Shown in pieces: positions 21,548 to 29,493 of a DNA stretch of 64,000 nucleotides. Origin of the DNA: Macrococcus sp. DPC7161 (lineage in GTDB: Bacteria; Bacillota; Bacilli; Staphylococcales; Staphylococcaceae); assembly GCF_004117835.1 (NCBI RefSeq), contig NZ_SDSC01000003.1, forward strand, positions 1 to 64,000, written 5' to 3'. The position numbers and the translations under genes were made by a program. The notes under the pieces were generated by a model, which saw only the letters and a list, made by a program, of their open reading frames with translations, had not been told where the DNA came from and searched no databases. The stretch's first letter is position 1. Every line of letters starts with the position of its first letter.

Positions 21548-22035
21548 TAAAACACCTCTTTTAAGTAATGATAATGAATTGAGATGAAATCATCTCCTTC
21601 ATCACTTATATCCATTTTTAAATTTTTTTTGATATCTTCGCCTGTCAATACCATTCTCATTTCTATTGCTGTTTCATTTTCGTAAAGACAAAGTTCAATT
21701 TCACTTTTATCTACCACACAATTTTTATACTGATTCACAACATTTAAAAAATCGTTGGTCATCGTTTGATCTAACAAATCAATTGCACTTGTTTGGATAT
21801 CAATATCAAAAGTCCAATCAAATAAACGATCATTCAATTTAATATTTAAATAATGCCCAATTAATATCGGTACATTTAACTTTAGAAATTGTTGTTCAAG
21901 TCTAATATTGAATAGCATTCGGTCGATTTGTAAATTGACCTTATCTGTCATGCCTAATTGTTTATATGCTTCTAACAACTGCAATTGATTTGCAAAATCA
22001 TGTTGAATGCGTCGATATACTTTAGCAATTTCCAT
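21547..22035 (-). CDS. Spo0B-like alpha-helical phosphotransferase-domain protein
   Basis: This 162-residue protein starts with [21 protein letters not shown], which matches the Spo0B/sensor-kinase alpha-hairpin with a histidine in HDFANQL. It lies between rpmA and obgE, exactly where Bacillus carries spo0B, so it is the positional and probable sequence homologue. The C-terminal half is poorly conserved with no clear ATP-binding motif. Staphylococci do not sporulate, so its role here is unknown; the histidine may be a phosphorelay relic. Confidence 0.75.
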   Translation of the reverse strand: MEIAKVYRRIQHDFANQLQLLEAYKQLGMTDKVNLQIDRMLFNIRLEQQFLKLNVPILIGHYLNIKLNDRLFDWTFDIDIQTSAIDLLDQTMTNDFLNVVNQYKNCVVDKSEIELCLYENETAIEMRMVLTGEDIKKNLKMDISDEGDDFISIHYHYLKEVF

Positions 22036-22099
22036 AGGACACCCCTATAGTAGTATACCATGATTTAACCACTTGTTCATCTCACATGGACAAAAAAAT

Positions 22100-22123
22100 A
22101 AAGCACTGGTTGCCCAGTGCTTT
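22100..22123 (-). terminator. Terminator after rpmA
   Basis: AAAGCACTGG and CCAGTGCTTT form a 10-bp stem with a short loop, and on the minus strand a T-run follows. It ends the rplU-prp-rpmA transcript before the Spo0B-like gene. Confidence 0.8.
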
Positions 22124-22133
22124 ATTGACTTTA

Positions 22134-22421
<288 letters not shown>

Positions 22422-22428
22422 TTACACC

Positions 22429-22749
22429 TCACTTATAGTTTAGTTTAATATATTGACCATATTCTGTTTCAATGGTCTGCAAGGATACAAGCATCGCTTG
22501 TATAATTAGTTGTGCTTCATTGTTGTTTAAGTCTAACACACGACATTTAAAATAGCCACCATCGTCACTATAGTCAATGTCTGGTCGCTCATCAGTCAAA
22601 CCGAGCACTGCATTCATACTGCCAAAAACTACAGCTGATGCACCAGCACAAACCAAATCTTGGCCATGTGGAGCAGAATCTGCATGTCCTGACATTGTAA
22701 ATTCAGTTACACGTCCGTCATCATTTACAACAATATCAACCGTAATCAT
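22429..22749 (-). CDS. prp: Ribosomal-processing cysteine protease Prp (YsxB)
   Basis: Prp removes the N-terminal extension of L27. The 106-residue protein has the catalytic His and Cys in SGHADSAPHGQDLVCAGASAV. It is coupled to rplU by a one-base overlap (TAATG) and is followed by rpmA, its substrate. Confidence 0.95.
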   Translation of the reverse strand: MITVDIVVNDDGRVTEFTMSGHADSAPHGQDLVCAGASAVVFGSMNAVLGLTDERPDIDYSDDGGYFKCRVLDLNNNEAQLIIQAMLVSLQTIETEYGQYIKLNYK

Positions 22750-23057
22750 TAAGCGTTAATAGATTCGATTGTTAATTTAGTGTAAGGTTGACGATGACCT
22801 TGTTTACGTTTGTAGTTCTTTTTTGGTTTGTATTTGAATACAGTGATTTTTTTACCACGGCCGTGTTTTTCAACTTTAGCAGTAACAGTAGCACCTTCAA
22901 CTACAGGTGTACCAACTTTAACTGTTTCTCCACCAACCATTAATACTTGATCAAACGTGAATGTTGAACCTTCTTCTGCGTTTAATTTTTCAACCCAGAT
23001 TTCTTGACCTTGCTCAACTTTTACTTGTTTTCCACCAGTTTCAATAATTGCAAACAT
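22749..23057 (-). CDS. rplU: Large-subunit ribosomal protein L21 (bL21)
   Basis: This is a 102-residue protein with the family N-terminus [18 protein letters not shown] and the C-terminus [20 protein letters not shown]. It is the first gene of the rplU-prp-rpmA operon and is preceded by a conserved L21 leader. The Shine-Dalgarno is AGGAGG. Confidence 0.97.
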   Translation of the reverse strand: MFAIIETGGKQVKVEQGQEIWVEKLNAEEGSTFTFDQVLMVGGETVKVGTPVVEGATVTAKVEKHGRGKKITVFKYKPKKNYKRKQGHRQPYTKLTIESINA

Positions 23058-23153
23058 ACTTGCACCTCCTATAAATTTTAAGTCACGCCATCATTAGGTG
23101 GATTACTCACTTAAACCTAATATTGTGCGGTTGTATGTAGCAAAACTACTCAA
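23058..23153 (-). promoter_or_regulatory. L21 leader RNA
   Basis: The 5' untranslated region of rplU contains an ATTAGGT/ACCTAAT hairpin (about 23095-23121) and the sequence ACAACCGCACAATATTAGG. Together with its position this fits the L21 leader motif of Firmicutes, which is believed to respond to L21 itself. I infer this from sequence and position only. Confidence 0.65.
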
Positions 23154-23160
23154 CTTCGAA

Positions 23161-23190
23161 ATAATACCATTTTTATAATAGCTTTGTCAA
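23161..23190 (-). promoter_or_regulatory. rplU promoter
   Basis: -35 TTGACA (23185-23190) and -10 TATTAT (23161-23166) are separated by 18 bases. The predicted start near 23153 opens the L21 leader. The promoter lies right beside the mreD stop. Confidence 0.65.
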
Positions 23191-23198
23191 CATAAAGT

Positions 23199-23705
23199 TT
23201 AATCGATTACATATCGATCCAAAAACTTTAATACTAAAGGAAACACAAGAAGAATCATTAATAAATTGATACACATCGATGGTAGTACATACGTCAATAT
23301 AAATATAAAATAGTTCATTTGTGTAAAGCCTAAAATATGAAATACGATGTATTCAAAATGCTCAAATATTGCGATAAAGCTTAAAAATAATACAATCATC
23401 ATTTTAATATCTTTATAAAATACTTTAAACAATTGATTCATTAAAAAGATAAGAATTAAGTAACCAAAAGTATAAACGCCATATACAGTTCCTAAATAGA
23501 CATCAGAAATAATACCAAATAATACACCGATTATCATTGCAATATTAGCATTTTTGTATACGGTTAAAATCAACAAATAAACTAAAACTAAGTGAGAAAC
23601 CCAATAAAAGTCAACATGAAAAAGGTGTAGCGGTAAAAAATAATTAATCATCGTGTCGATATAAAACAAAATTAATGCGACAAGTGGTAATAATAATATT
23701 TGCAT
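23199..23705 (-). CDS. mreD: Rod shape-determining protein MreD
   Basis: MreD is a polytopic membrane protein (168 residues, about five hydrophobic segments) that works with MreC in wall elongation. The Firmicute pattern is seen in ISDVYLGTVYGVYTFGYLIL. It overlaps mreC by one base (TAATG-like). In cocci MreCD persist without MreB. Confidence 0.9.
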   Translation of the reverse strand: MQILLLPLVALILFYIDTMINYFLPLHLFHVDFYWVSHLVLVYLLILTVYKNANIAMIIGVLFGIISDVYLGTVYGVYTFGYLILIFLMNQLFKVFYKDIKMMIVLFLSFIAIFEHFEYIVFHILGFTQMNYFIFILTYVLPSMCINLLMILLVFPLVLKFLDRYVID

Positions 23706-24565
23706 TATTCACCACTTCCTTGTGTTTGCATTACTTTAGGGCTTTTTTTAGCGACATATACTTGAGAAACATCACCTATATTTGCTTTTGTTTCAACATA
23801 AGCAACTTGACTTAAACCAAATTCATCGTTTTCAACACGTTTTACTTCACCAATTAAAACACCTTTAGGAAATTGTCCTCCAAGTCCACTCGTTACAACT
23901 TTTGTTCCTATTTTAACTTTCACACTATTTTCAATATCAGAAACAACCAATAAACTTTTATCTTCATCGTATCGATCAATCATACCAAAAATGTCATCAC
24001 CATCTTGTTGCAATGTCACAGAGATTTTACTTGATTTTACACTTGAAGATATTAATTCAACTTGGCTTGAATAACTATTTACTTTACTAATGCGACCGAC
24101 CAAACCTTCAGTTGTAATGACAGCCATATTATCACGGATGCCTGAAGCACTTCCTTTATTGATGATGAATGAATTCATCCATCCATTAATATTTCGACTA
24201 ATGATCGTGGCAATAACCGGATCATAATCCGCAATACTTTCAGTTTTAAGTGCTTGTTTTAATTCTTTGTTTTCTTTTTCTAATCTAAAGTTATTGGCTT
24301 CAACTTGGCTAAATCCTTTTACTTTTTCTTTTAACTTTTTATTTTCCTCAACTGCATCCCACATATGCATTAAGTTCCCAATATTATTTGACACAAATAA
24401 AAATGGATAACTTACAATACGTTGTCCCATCGCGGTTGAATCTCCAATAAATTTCTCGGGTTTACTCGTTGGATGATCTCTTAAAGAATAACCAATCATA
24501 ACGATAAAAATAATGATACCAAATAAAAAAAAGACCAATTTATTACGTTTGTAAAAATTAGGCAA
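23705..24565 (-). CDS. mreC: Rod shape-determining protein MreC
   Basis: MreC has one N-terminal membrane helix (about 8-28), a coiled coil (about 60-105, EENKKLKEKVKGF) and two beta-barrel domains. The start is placed at the TTG at 24565 (PNFYKRNKLVFF), 6 bases after GAGGTG; this matches the S. aureus MreC N-terminus as I recall it. GTG and TTG codons slightly upstream lack spacing. MreC bridges the periplasmic side of the elongation complex. Confidence 0.93.
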   Translation of the reverse strand: MPNFYKRNKLVFFLFGIIIFIVMIGYSLRDHPTSKPEKFIGDSTAMGQRIVSYPFLFVSNNIGNLMHMWDAVEENKKLKEKVKGFSQVEANNFRLEKENKELKQALKTESIADYDPVIATIISRNINGWMNSFIINKGSASGIRDNMAVITTEGLVGRISKVNSYSSQVELISSSVKSSKISVTLQQDGDDIFGMIDRYDEDKSLLVVSDIENSVKVKIGTKVVTSGLGGQFPKGVLIGEVKRVENDEFGLSQVAYVETKANIGDVSQVYVAKKSPKVMQTQGSGE

Positions 24566-24653
24566 ACTCAACACCTCATACTTTATTATTCATACTTAGT
24601 TATACGATAACATATTTAGCCGTTAAATTCTTATTTTTTTAATAATAAAAATA

Positions 24654-24689
24654 ATGCATCAAAGACTTCTTTTCCTGTCTTTAATGCAT
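24654..24689 (-). terminator. Stem-loop between DUF4930 gene and mreC
   Basis: A 13-base arm (24654-24666) pairs with 24677-24689 with one G-U pair. A T-rich run follows on the minus strand. It ends the transcript of the small gene upstream before mreC. Confidence 0.65.
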
Positions 24690-24710
24690 CAAAAAAATTA
24701 TATTATCCGT

Positions 24711-25130
24711 TTAATATGCATTTTGGTCTTTCAATTGAATCTGAACACCTTTTGTATTCATATATGCATTTAAATCTTGTTCTGTTTTAAATACTAAAAC
24801 TTGTTGATCGCCAAAATGATAAAAAATAAAGTCATTACCTCTTTGACCTATCAAGTAATCTTGATTATATCCCATTCTTGTTAAACCAGATACAGACATA
24901 AACTCTTGTTTATCCATAAAATTAAACACATTTTTAATTTGCGATGCTGGAATGTTTTTAAACAGTTGATTATCTTCCAAATTATAAGTTTGGGCATTGG
25001 AAGTTTCATGATTTATTTGCTGTTCTGTTGAATGATTGGTAAATGGGTTATACATATAAATAATATAAATGACAACACATAATGCAATAAGCATGATGAA
25101 ATTTCGAATCAATCTCAATAATTTAAACAT
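24711..25130 (-). CDS. Membrane-anchored DUF4930-like protein
   Basis: This 139-residue protein has one N-terminal hydrophobic segment (about residues 9-27) and then an extracytoplasmic part. It looks like the staphylococcal DUF4930 family, of unknown function. A C-terminal pattern (GNDFIFYHFGDQQVLVFKTE) suggests a small beta-rich domain. The ATG at 25130 lies after AAGGT. It lies between the GNAT gene and mreC and is probably transcribed alone or with the gene upstream. I assign no function. Confidence 0.75.
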   Translation of the reverse strand: MFKLLRLIRNFIMLIALCVVIYIIYMYNPFTNHSTEQQINHETSNAQTYNLEDNQLFKNIPASQIKNVFNFMDKQEFMSVSGLTRMGYNQDYLIGQRGNDFIFYHFGDQQVLVFKTEQDLNAYMNTKGVQIQLKDQNAY

Positions 25131-25187
25131 CAAATACCTTCTTTCTTTTCGATATTATTAATATAAGTCGAATGAAAAGAAAATACA

Positions 25188-25721
25188 TCAGTCTTTTGGC
25201 CTAAAATAGTGCATGACATAAAATTTATAACGCTTGCCGTCATAATTAACATATTGTTCACTAACGACTTTGAACCCATATTTCAAAAAGAAGCGAATGC
25301 CTCTATGATTTTTACTCCATACCGTAATGCGCACAATTTCAAAATCATATATATGATTTAAATAATTAAATGCATGATTTAACAAAGATTGCCCTAATCC
25401 ACGATGAATCCAAATTGGGTTTAATGCACAACCAAAATCAATCACTTTCGCATGATCTTGATACTCAATATCCATTTTGGCGTCAATGCCCACACAATAA
25501 AACCCAATTAATTGTTCATCACTTATTACCGCATAATATTCACCTTCTAAAAACCGTTCCATTACTTCTAAATCATCATCGATATTGTAAAGTTCATAAC
25601 CTACACCAAAATCCCATTTTGCAATTGCCTCAACAAAAGGCAAAGTCATAGCGACACTTTTAAACTGATTTTTATATGGCTGATGATTGTCTTGCTGATT
25701 GTAATTGATACATTTTTGCAT
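25188..25721 (-). CDS. GNAT family N-acetyltransferase
   Basis: This is an acetyl-CoA-dependent transferase with the acetyl-CoA loop PIWIHRGLGQSLLNHAF and the C-terminal FFLKYGFKVVSE. The substrate is unknown. The start is not certain: the ATG at 25721 has AGGTGGT 5 bases before it and overlaps the upstream ABC gene by 50 bases, while MTLPFVEA (25649) would avoid overlap but has no clear Shine-Dalgarno. I use the former. It follows the ABC exporter in the same direction. Confidence 0.8.
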   Translation of the reverse strand: MQKCINYNQQDNHQPYKNQFKSVAMTLPFVEAIAKWDFGVGYELYNIDDDLEVMERFLEGEYYAVISDEQLIGFYCVGIDAKMDIEYQDHAKVIDFGCALNPIWIHRGLGQSLLNHAFNYLNHIYDFEIVRITVWSKNHRGIRFFLKYGFKVVSEQYVNYDGKRYKFYVMHYFRPKD

Positions 25722-27417
25722 ATTGACCACCTAACGCAATAAGTTCATCATGCGTACCACTTTCAATAATTTCACCTTTATCCAGTACAATTATTTTAGT
25801 CGCATTTTTAATCGTTGACAATCGATGCGCAATAATAAATGTTGTACGACCTTCTTTAACAACATCCATTGCGTTTTGGATAATGCTCTCAGTTTCAGAA
25901 TCAATACTTGCAGTTGCTTCATCTAAAATTAATATTTTAGGATTAAATGCTAAAGCTCTTGCAAATGAAATCAATTGCTTTTGACCACTTGATAATGTTG
26001 AACCTTTCTCAACAACGGGCGTATCAATACCTTGTTCCAATGATTGTAATACTCTATCTCCACCCACTTTATGTAAAGCGTCAATTGCAGCTTCACGGCT
26101 AACACGTTCATCATTCAATGTAATATTCGATAAAATCGTCCCAGTATATAAATATGGATCTTGTAAAACTATAGCCATATGTTTTCTCATTGATGATTTT
26201 GTCATTTTTGTTGTGTCATGACCATCAATTAAAATTTGCCCCTCTGTTGGATCATAAAAGCGAAATAATAAATTCATAATTGAGCTTTTTCCAGAACCGG
26301 TATGTCCAACTAGTGCAATTGTATCCCCTATGTTCGCATCAATATTAATATCTTTTAAAACTGGCTCATTCGGTTTATATTCGAAATTGACATGATTAAA
26401 AGTGACATGACCTTTTATCGATTTAAAAGCATCTGATTCTGTCGGTTCTTTAGTTTCATCCATCATTTCAAATACACGATTTGCACTTACACGAGCTTGT
26501 TCTAATAAGCTTAATTGATTCACCATATTAAATAATGGATTGAAAAGTCGCGTTAAATAATCTACAAGAATATACATCATTCCTACAGTTAACGTCATCT
26601 CTTTACCTAAATAACTAACCCCAAATATATAAATCATGATTAAAAATACAACAGATCGAATTGTGCCCATTAAATTATGACTTGTGTAGGAATCTAATTT
26701 GATGATTTTCTCATAATTTTTTAAATACTCATCATTTAAGTCTGTAAATTCTCTATAAATTTTTTCTTCTTGATTGAATGCTTGAATAATCGTCATCCCA
26801 TTTATACTTTCATTTAGCATAGCATTCATGTCACTATTTCGTTCACGAACAATACGGTTGTATTGATCAGAAACTTTTCTATAATACATTAACCAAAAGA
26901 ACAATAATGGTACAACAATTAAAGCTAATAATCCAACTTTATAGTTAAAAATAAAGATAACAATAATAATACCTGTAATATTCACAATCCCTGATATGTA
27001 CGATGGTAACATGACTGTAAATAACTCAAGAATTGTCTGCGTGTCATTTGTTATACGAGCAACTACTTTTCCAGCAGGTAAGTTATCAAAGTAATGAATG
27101 GGTAATTTTTGAACATGTTTGAATAAACTGATTCTTAAGTTCTTAATAACATTCGATCCTGCAGTTTGAAAGTAAATCGTTTGATAATAACTAAAAATTG
27201 CATAAACGACTGCAACTATCATATACAGTCCAAGTAATTGCAAAATCGCGTTCACTTCTAAAATGGCACTCTTTTTTACATATTTATCTAGTATATGCAT
27301 CGCAATCATCGGCCCAATAAGTTCAGTAACTACTGCTACGAATAACATTAAAAGCCCAATTAAAAATAATTTTTTCTCTCTTAAAGCTTCTAAATATAAC
27401 CTTTTTGTCGTTGACAT
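25672..27417 (-). CDS. ABC exporter half-transporter, second subunit (YheH/BmrD-like)
   Basis: This is a 581-residue fused membrane-ATPase half-transporter with six N-terminal membrane helices and a nucleotide-binding domain (from about 340). Motifs are Walker A GHTGSGKSS, Q-loop, signature LSSGQKQ, Walker B ILILDEATASIDSETE with the catalytic Glu, and H-loop IIAHRLST. It is coupled by a one-base overlap to the other half gene. The pair matches the heterodimeric BmrC/BmrD (YheI/YheH) multidrug exporters. Its signature has SS in place of SG. Confidence 0.88.
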   Translation of the reverse strand: MSTTKRLYLEALREKKLFLIGLLMLFVAVVTELIGPMIAMHILDKYVKKSAILEVNAILQLLGLYMIVAVVYAIFSYYQTIYFQTAGSNVIKNLRISLFKHVQKLPIHYFDNLPAGKVVARITNDTQTILELFTVMLPSYISGIVNITGIIIVIFIFNYKVGLLALIVVPLLFFWLMYYRKVSDQYNRIVRERNSDMNAMLNESINGMTIIQAFNQEEKIYREFTDLNDEYLKNYEKIIKLDSYTSHNLMGTIRSVVFLIMIYIFGVSYLGKEMTLTVGMMYILVDYLTRLFNPLFNMVNQLSLLEQARVSANRVFEMMDETKEPTESDAFKSIKGHVTFNHVNFEYKPNEPVLKDINIDANIGDTIALVGHTGSGKSSIMNLLFRFYDPTEGQILIDGHDTTKMTKSSMRKHMAIVLQDPYLYTGTILSNITLNDERVSREAAIDALHKVGGDRVLQSLEQGIDTPVVEKGSTLSSGQKQLISFARALAFNPKILILDEATASIDSETESIIQNAMDVVKEGRTTFIIAHRLSTIKNATKIIVLDKGEIIESGTHDELIALGGQYAKMYQLQSARQSSAI

Positions 27418-29156
27418 TATATCGCCTCCTCTCCTAATTGTTGACGATTGAATTGTTCATAATACCAACCTTTTAATTTTAATAATTCATTATGTGTACC
27501 TTCTTCTATGATATGCCCATTATTTAATACAATGATATGATTCGCATGAATTACAGAAGATAAGCGATGCGTTGTAATAATTGTCGTTTTCTCGCTTCTA
27601 GATTGTCTAATATTTTCGATAATATTCGTTTCAGTCTTTGCATCGACAGCTGATAAAGCATCATCCAATATAAGAATATCAGGATTTTTTATCATCGCTC
27701 TGGCAATAGAAATACGTTGTTTTTGACCACCAGAAATGGCGATGCCTTTTTCACCCACAAGCGTTTCTAAGCCATTTGGTAAACGTTTTACATCTTCAGT
27801 AAAATGTGCTAATCGCAATGCTTCATTCAAATCGGTATCCGTTGCATTCGGTAAGCCGAATTTAATATTTTCTTTTACAGTTCTTGAAAATAAAATGTTA
27901 TCTTGTGAGACGTAACCTATTTTATTTCTCACTTTCTCTTTTGAAAGTGACGTCACATCTAAATCACCAATAGCAATTCGACCTTCACCCATTGGGTATT
28001 CTTTTAATATTTGTTTGATTAATGTTGTTTTTCCTGAACCCGTTGGTCCAACAATCCCTAATGTTTCTCCAGTACGAATTTCGATATTAATATTTGTAAG
28101 ATTTGTTGTTTCACTCATCGGATATTGAAATGTTACTTGTTTAAAAGATACATTATGGTCATTCGGTACATAATGATCAATTGGATCCGCCATAACATCT
28201 TGTTCATCTAATGTTTGCATTACACGATCTAATGATGCGTTACCACGCTGCATGATATTAAATAAAAGTCCTATTGCAAACATCGGCCAAACGAGCATAT
28301 TCAAATAAACATTAAATGAAATTAATCCACCAATAGAAATCTCACCACGGTTAACGAGCACACTCCCATAACCTAAACCAATGACAAAACTTAGCGCTGT
28401 AACAATAATTGTCAAAGGCTTAAATAAAGCGTCTAATTTTTCTACATGAATAAATTTGTTTACAACATCTGTCGTCATATCAACAAAGTTACGATTGATA
28501 TTTTCCTCTTGACTAAAAGCACGCGTTACACGAATACCTTCAATGGATTCTAAAACACGATCATTCATATCCCCAAAAGCATCTTGACTAATCGTATATC
28601 GTTCATGAATTTTCTTCCCTAAACGCTGTTCAATGATTGCTAATAAAGGTAATGGTAAAAGTGCAAAAAATGTTAACTTCCAACTGACTAATACACACAT
28701 TGTAAAAATGATGGTAATCATATACGTTGTACTATCAACTAATGTTAAAATACCAAATCCAACAGTCTGTCTAATCGCACTTAAATCATTTGTTGCTTTT
28801 GCCATTAAATCACCAGTTCTATTTTTCTCATAAAAACTAGGGCTCATCGTTAAAAATTTGCGCATTAATTTTTTACGCATTAAACTTTCTAAAATTTGAG
28901 AGCCATTAAATAATAAATAACGCCAATAAAAATTAATCCAATAACCTAATAAAACAACGACTGCAAAACCAATTAATATTTTGTAGAATAACGCAACAGA
29001 TAATTGTTTTTCATTGATTAAATCAATCGTATGTCCTATTAACCAAGGTGGAACAATTTCAACAATATTTGCAACTAATAACAATAAAATGGCTATAGCA
29101 TATCTTTTTTTCTCGGTCTTAAAGAACCACTTCAGTTTAAATAAAACATCTAACAT
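27417..29156 (-). CDS. ABC exporter half-transporter, first subunit (YheI/BmrC-like)
   Basis: The start is the ATG at 29156, with GGAGG 5 bases before; a possible N-terminal extension to 29192 is rejected. The 579-residue half-transporter has six membrane helices, Walker [10 protein letters not shown], signature ISGGQKQRISIARA, Walker B ILILDDALSAVDAKTE and H-loop ITTHRLSS. The catalytic Glu is replaced by Asp, the mark of one degenerate site in heterodimeric exporters. It is preceded by a leader peptide and a terminator-like attenuator. Substrates are unknown; related pairs pump drugs. Confidence 0.9.
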   Translation of the reverse strand: MLDVLFKLKWFFKTEKKRYAIAILLLLVANIVEIVPPWLIGHTIDLINEKQLSVALFYKILIGFAVVVLLGYWINFYWRYLLFNGSQILESLMRKKLMRKFLTMSPSFYEKNRTGDLMAKATNDLSAIRQTVGFGILTLVDSTTYMITIIFTMCVLVSWKLTFFALLPLPLLAIIEQRLGKKIHERYTISQDAFGDMNDRVLESIEGIRVTRAFSQEENINRNFVDMTTDVVNKFIHVEKLDALFKPLTIIVTALSFVIGLGYGSVLVNRGEISIGGLISFNVYLNMLVWPMFAIGLLFNIMQRGNASLDRVMQTLDEQDVMADPIDHYVPNDHNVSFKQVTFQYPMSETTNLTNINIEIRTGETLGIVGPTGSGKTTLIKQILKEYPMGEGRIAIGDLDVTSLSKEKVRNKIGYVSQDNILFSRTVKENIKFGLPNATDTDLNEALRLAHFTEDVKRLPNGLETLVGEKGIAISGGQKQRISIARAMIKNPDILILDDALSAVDAKTETNIIENIRQSRSEKTTIITTHRLSSVIHANHIIVLNNGHIIEEGTHNELLKLKGWYYEQFNRQQLGEEAI

Positions 29157-29185
29157 ACAATCCTCCTTAAAAAATCCCAAAATAA

Positions 29186-29218
29186 AAAGCACACACCTAT
29201 ATCTAAGGCATGTGCTTT
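29186..29218 (-). terminator. Attenuator-like terminator before the ABC exporter
   Basis: A stem (AAAGCACATGCC with GGTGTGTGCTTT, two G-U pairs) is followed on the minus strand by TTTTTATTTT. It lies between the leader peptide and the first exporter gene, where it can block transcription unless an alternative structure forms. A second small stem GGGAG/CTCCC (about 29227-29240) sits just before it. Confidence 0.65.
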
Positions 29219-29293
29219 AAATAAAGGGAGAATACTCCCACAATTCAAATAAACTCAAATCAAATTTAAAAAATTCATTTTAAATCATTGAAA

Positions 29294-29362
29294 TCAAATC
29301 ATTGAATTCGCAGGAGGAGAAATATTCATTTCTAACATTGAAATATACTGTAATGTTTTCAT
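29294..29362 (-). CDS. 22-residue leader peptide of the ABC exporter
   Basis: A short open frame encodes MKTLQYISMLEMNISPP followed by ANSMI and a stop. It has a strong Shine-Dalgarno (GGAGGG, 29370-29375) 7 bases from the ATG and a promoter just upstream. The position ahead of a terminator and a BmrC/BmrD-like exporter recalls the Bacillus bmrB leader, through which slowed ribosomes relieve attenuation. A diprolyl SPPA pattern lies near its end. The peptide itself does not resemble BmrB, so the call rests on layout. Confidence 0.6.
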   Translation of the reverse strand: MKTLQYISMLEMNISPPANSMI

Positions 29363-29396
29363 ATTATTTCCCTCCTTTTCTTTAATAGTCCATCTC

Positions 29397-29425
29397 ATCA
29401 TAATAAAATATTTAGAATATTGCAA
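29397..29425 (-). promoter_or_regulatory. Promoter of the leader peptide-ABC exporter transcript
   Basis: -35 TTGCAA (29420-29425) and -10 TATGAT (29397-29402) are separated by 17 bases. The start near 29390 leaves a short 5' end before the leader peptide's ribosome-binding site. Confidence 0.55.
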
Positions 29426-29493
29426 TACTTTTCAGCAAAATAATTCGGAAATCGATATAAATTTACATCAATTTTACAAACTTAAATTTTTAT

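Noticed and set aside
25649-25730. Alternative GNAT start at MTLPFVEA
   Set aside because: It avoids overlap with the ABC gene but lacks a Shine-Dalgarno. I prefer the ATG at 25721, though the choice is not certain.
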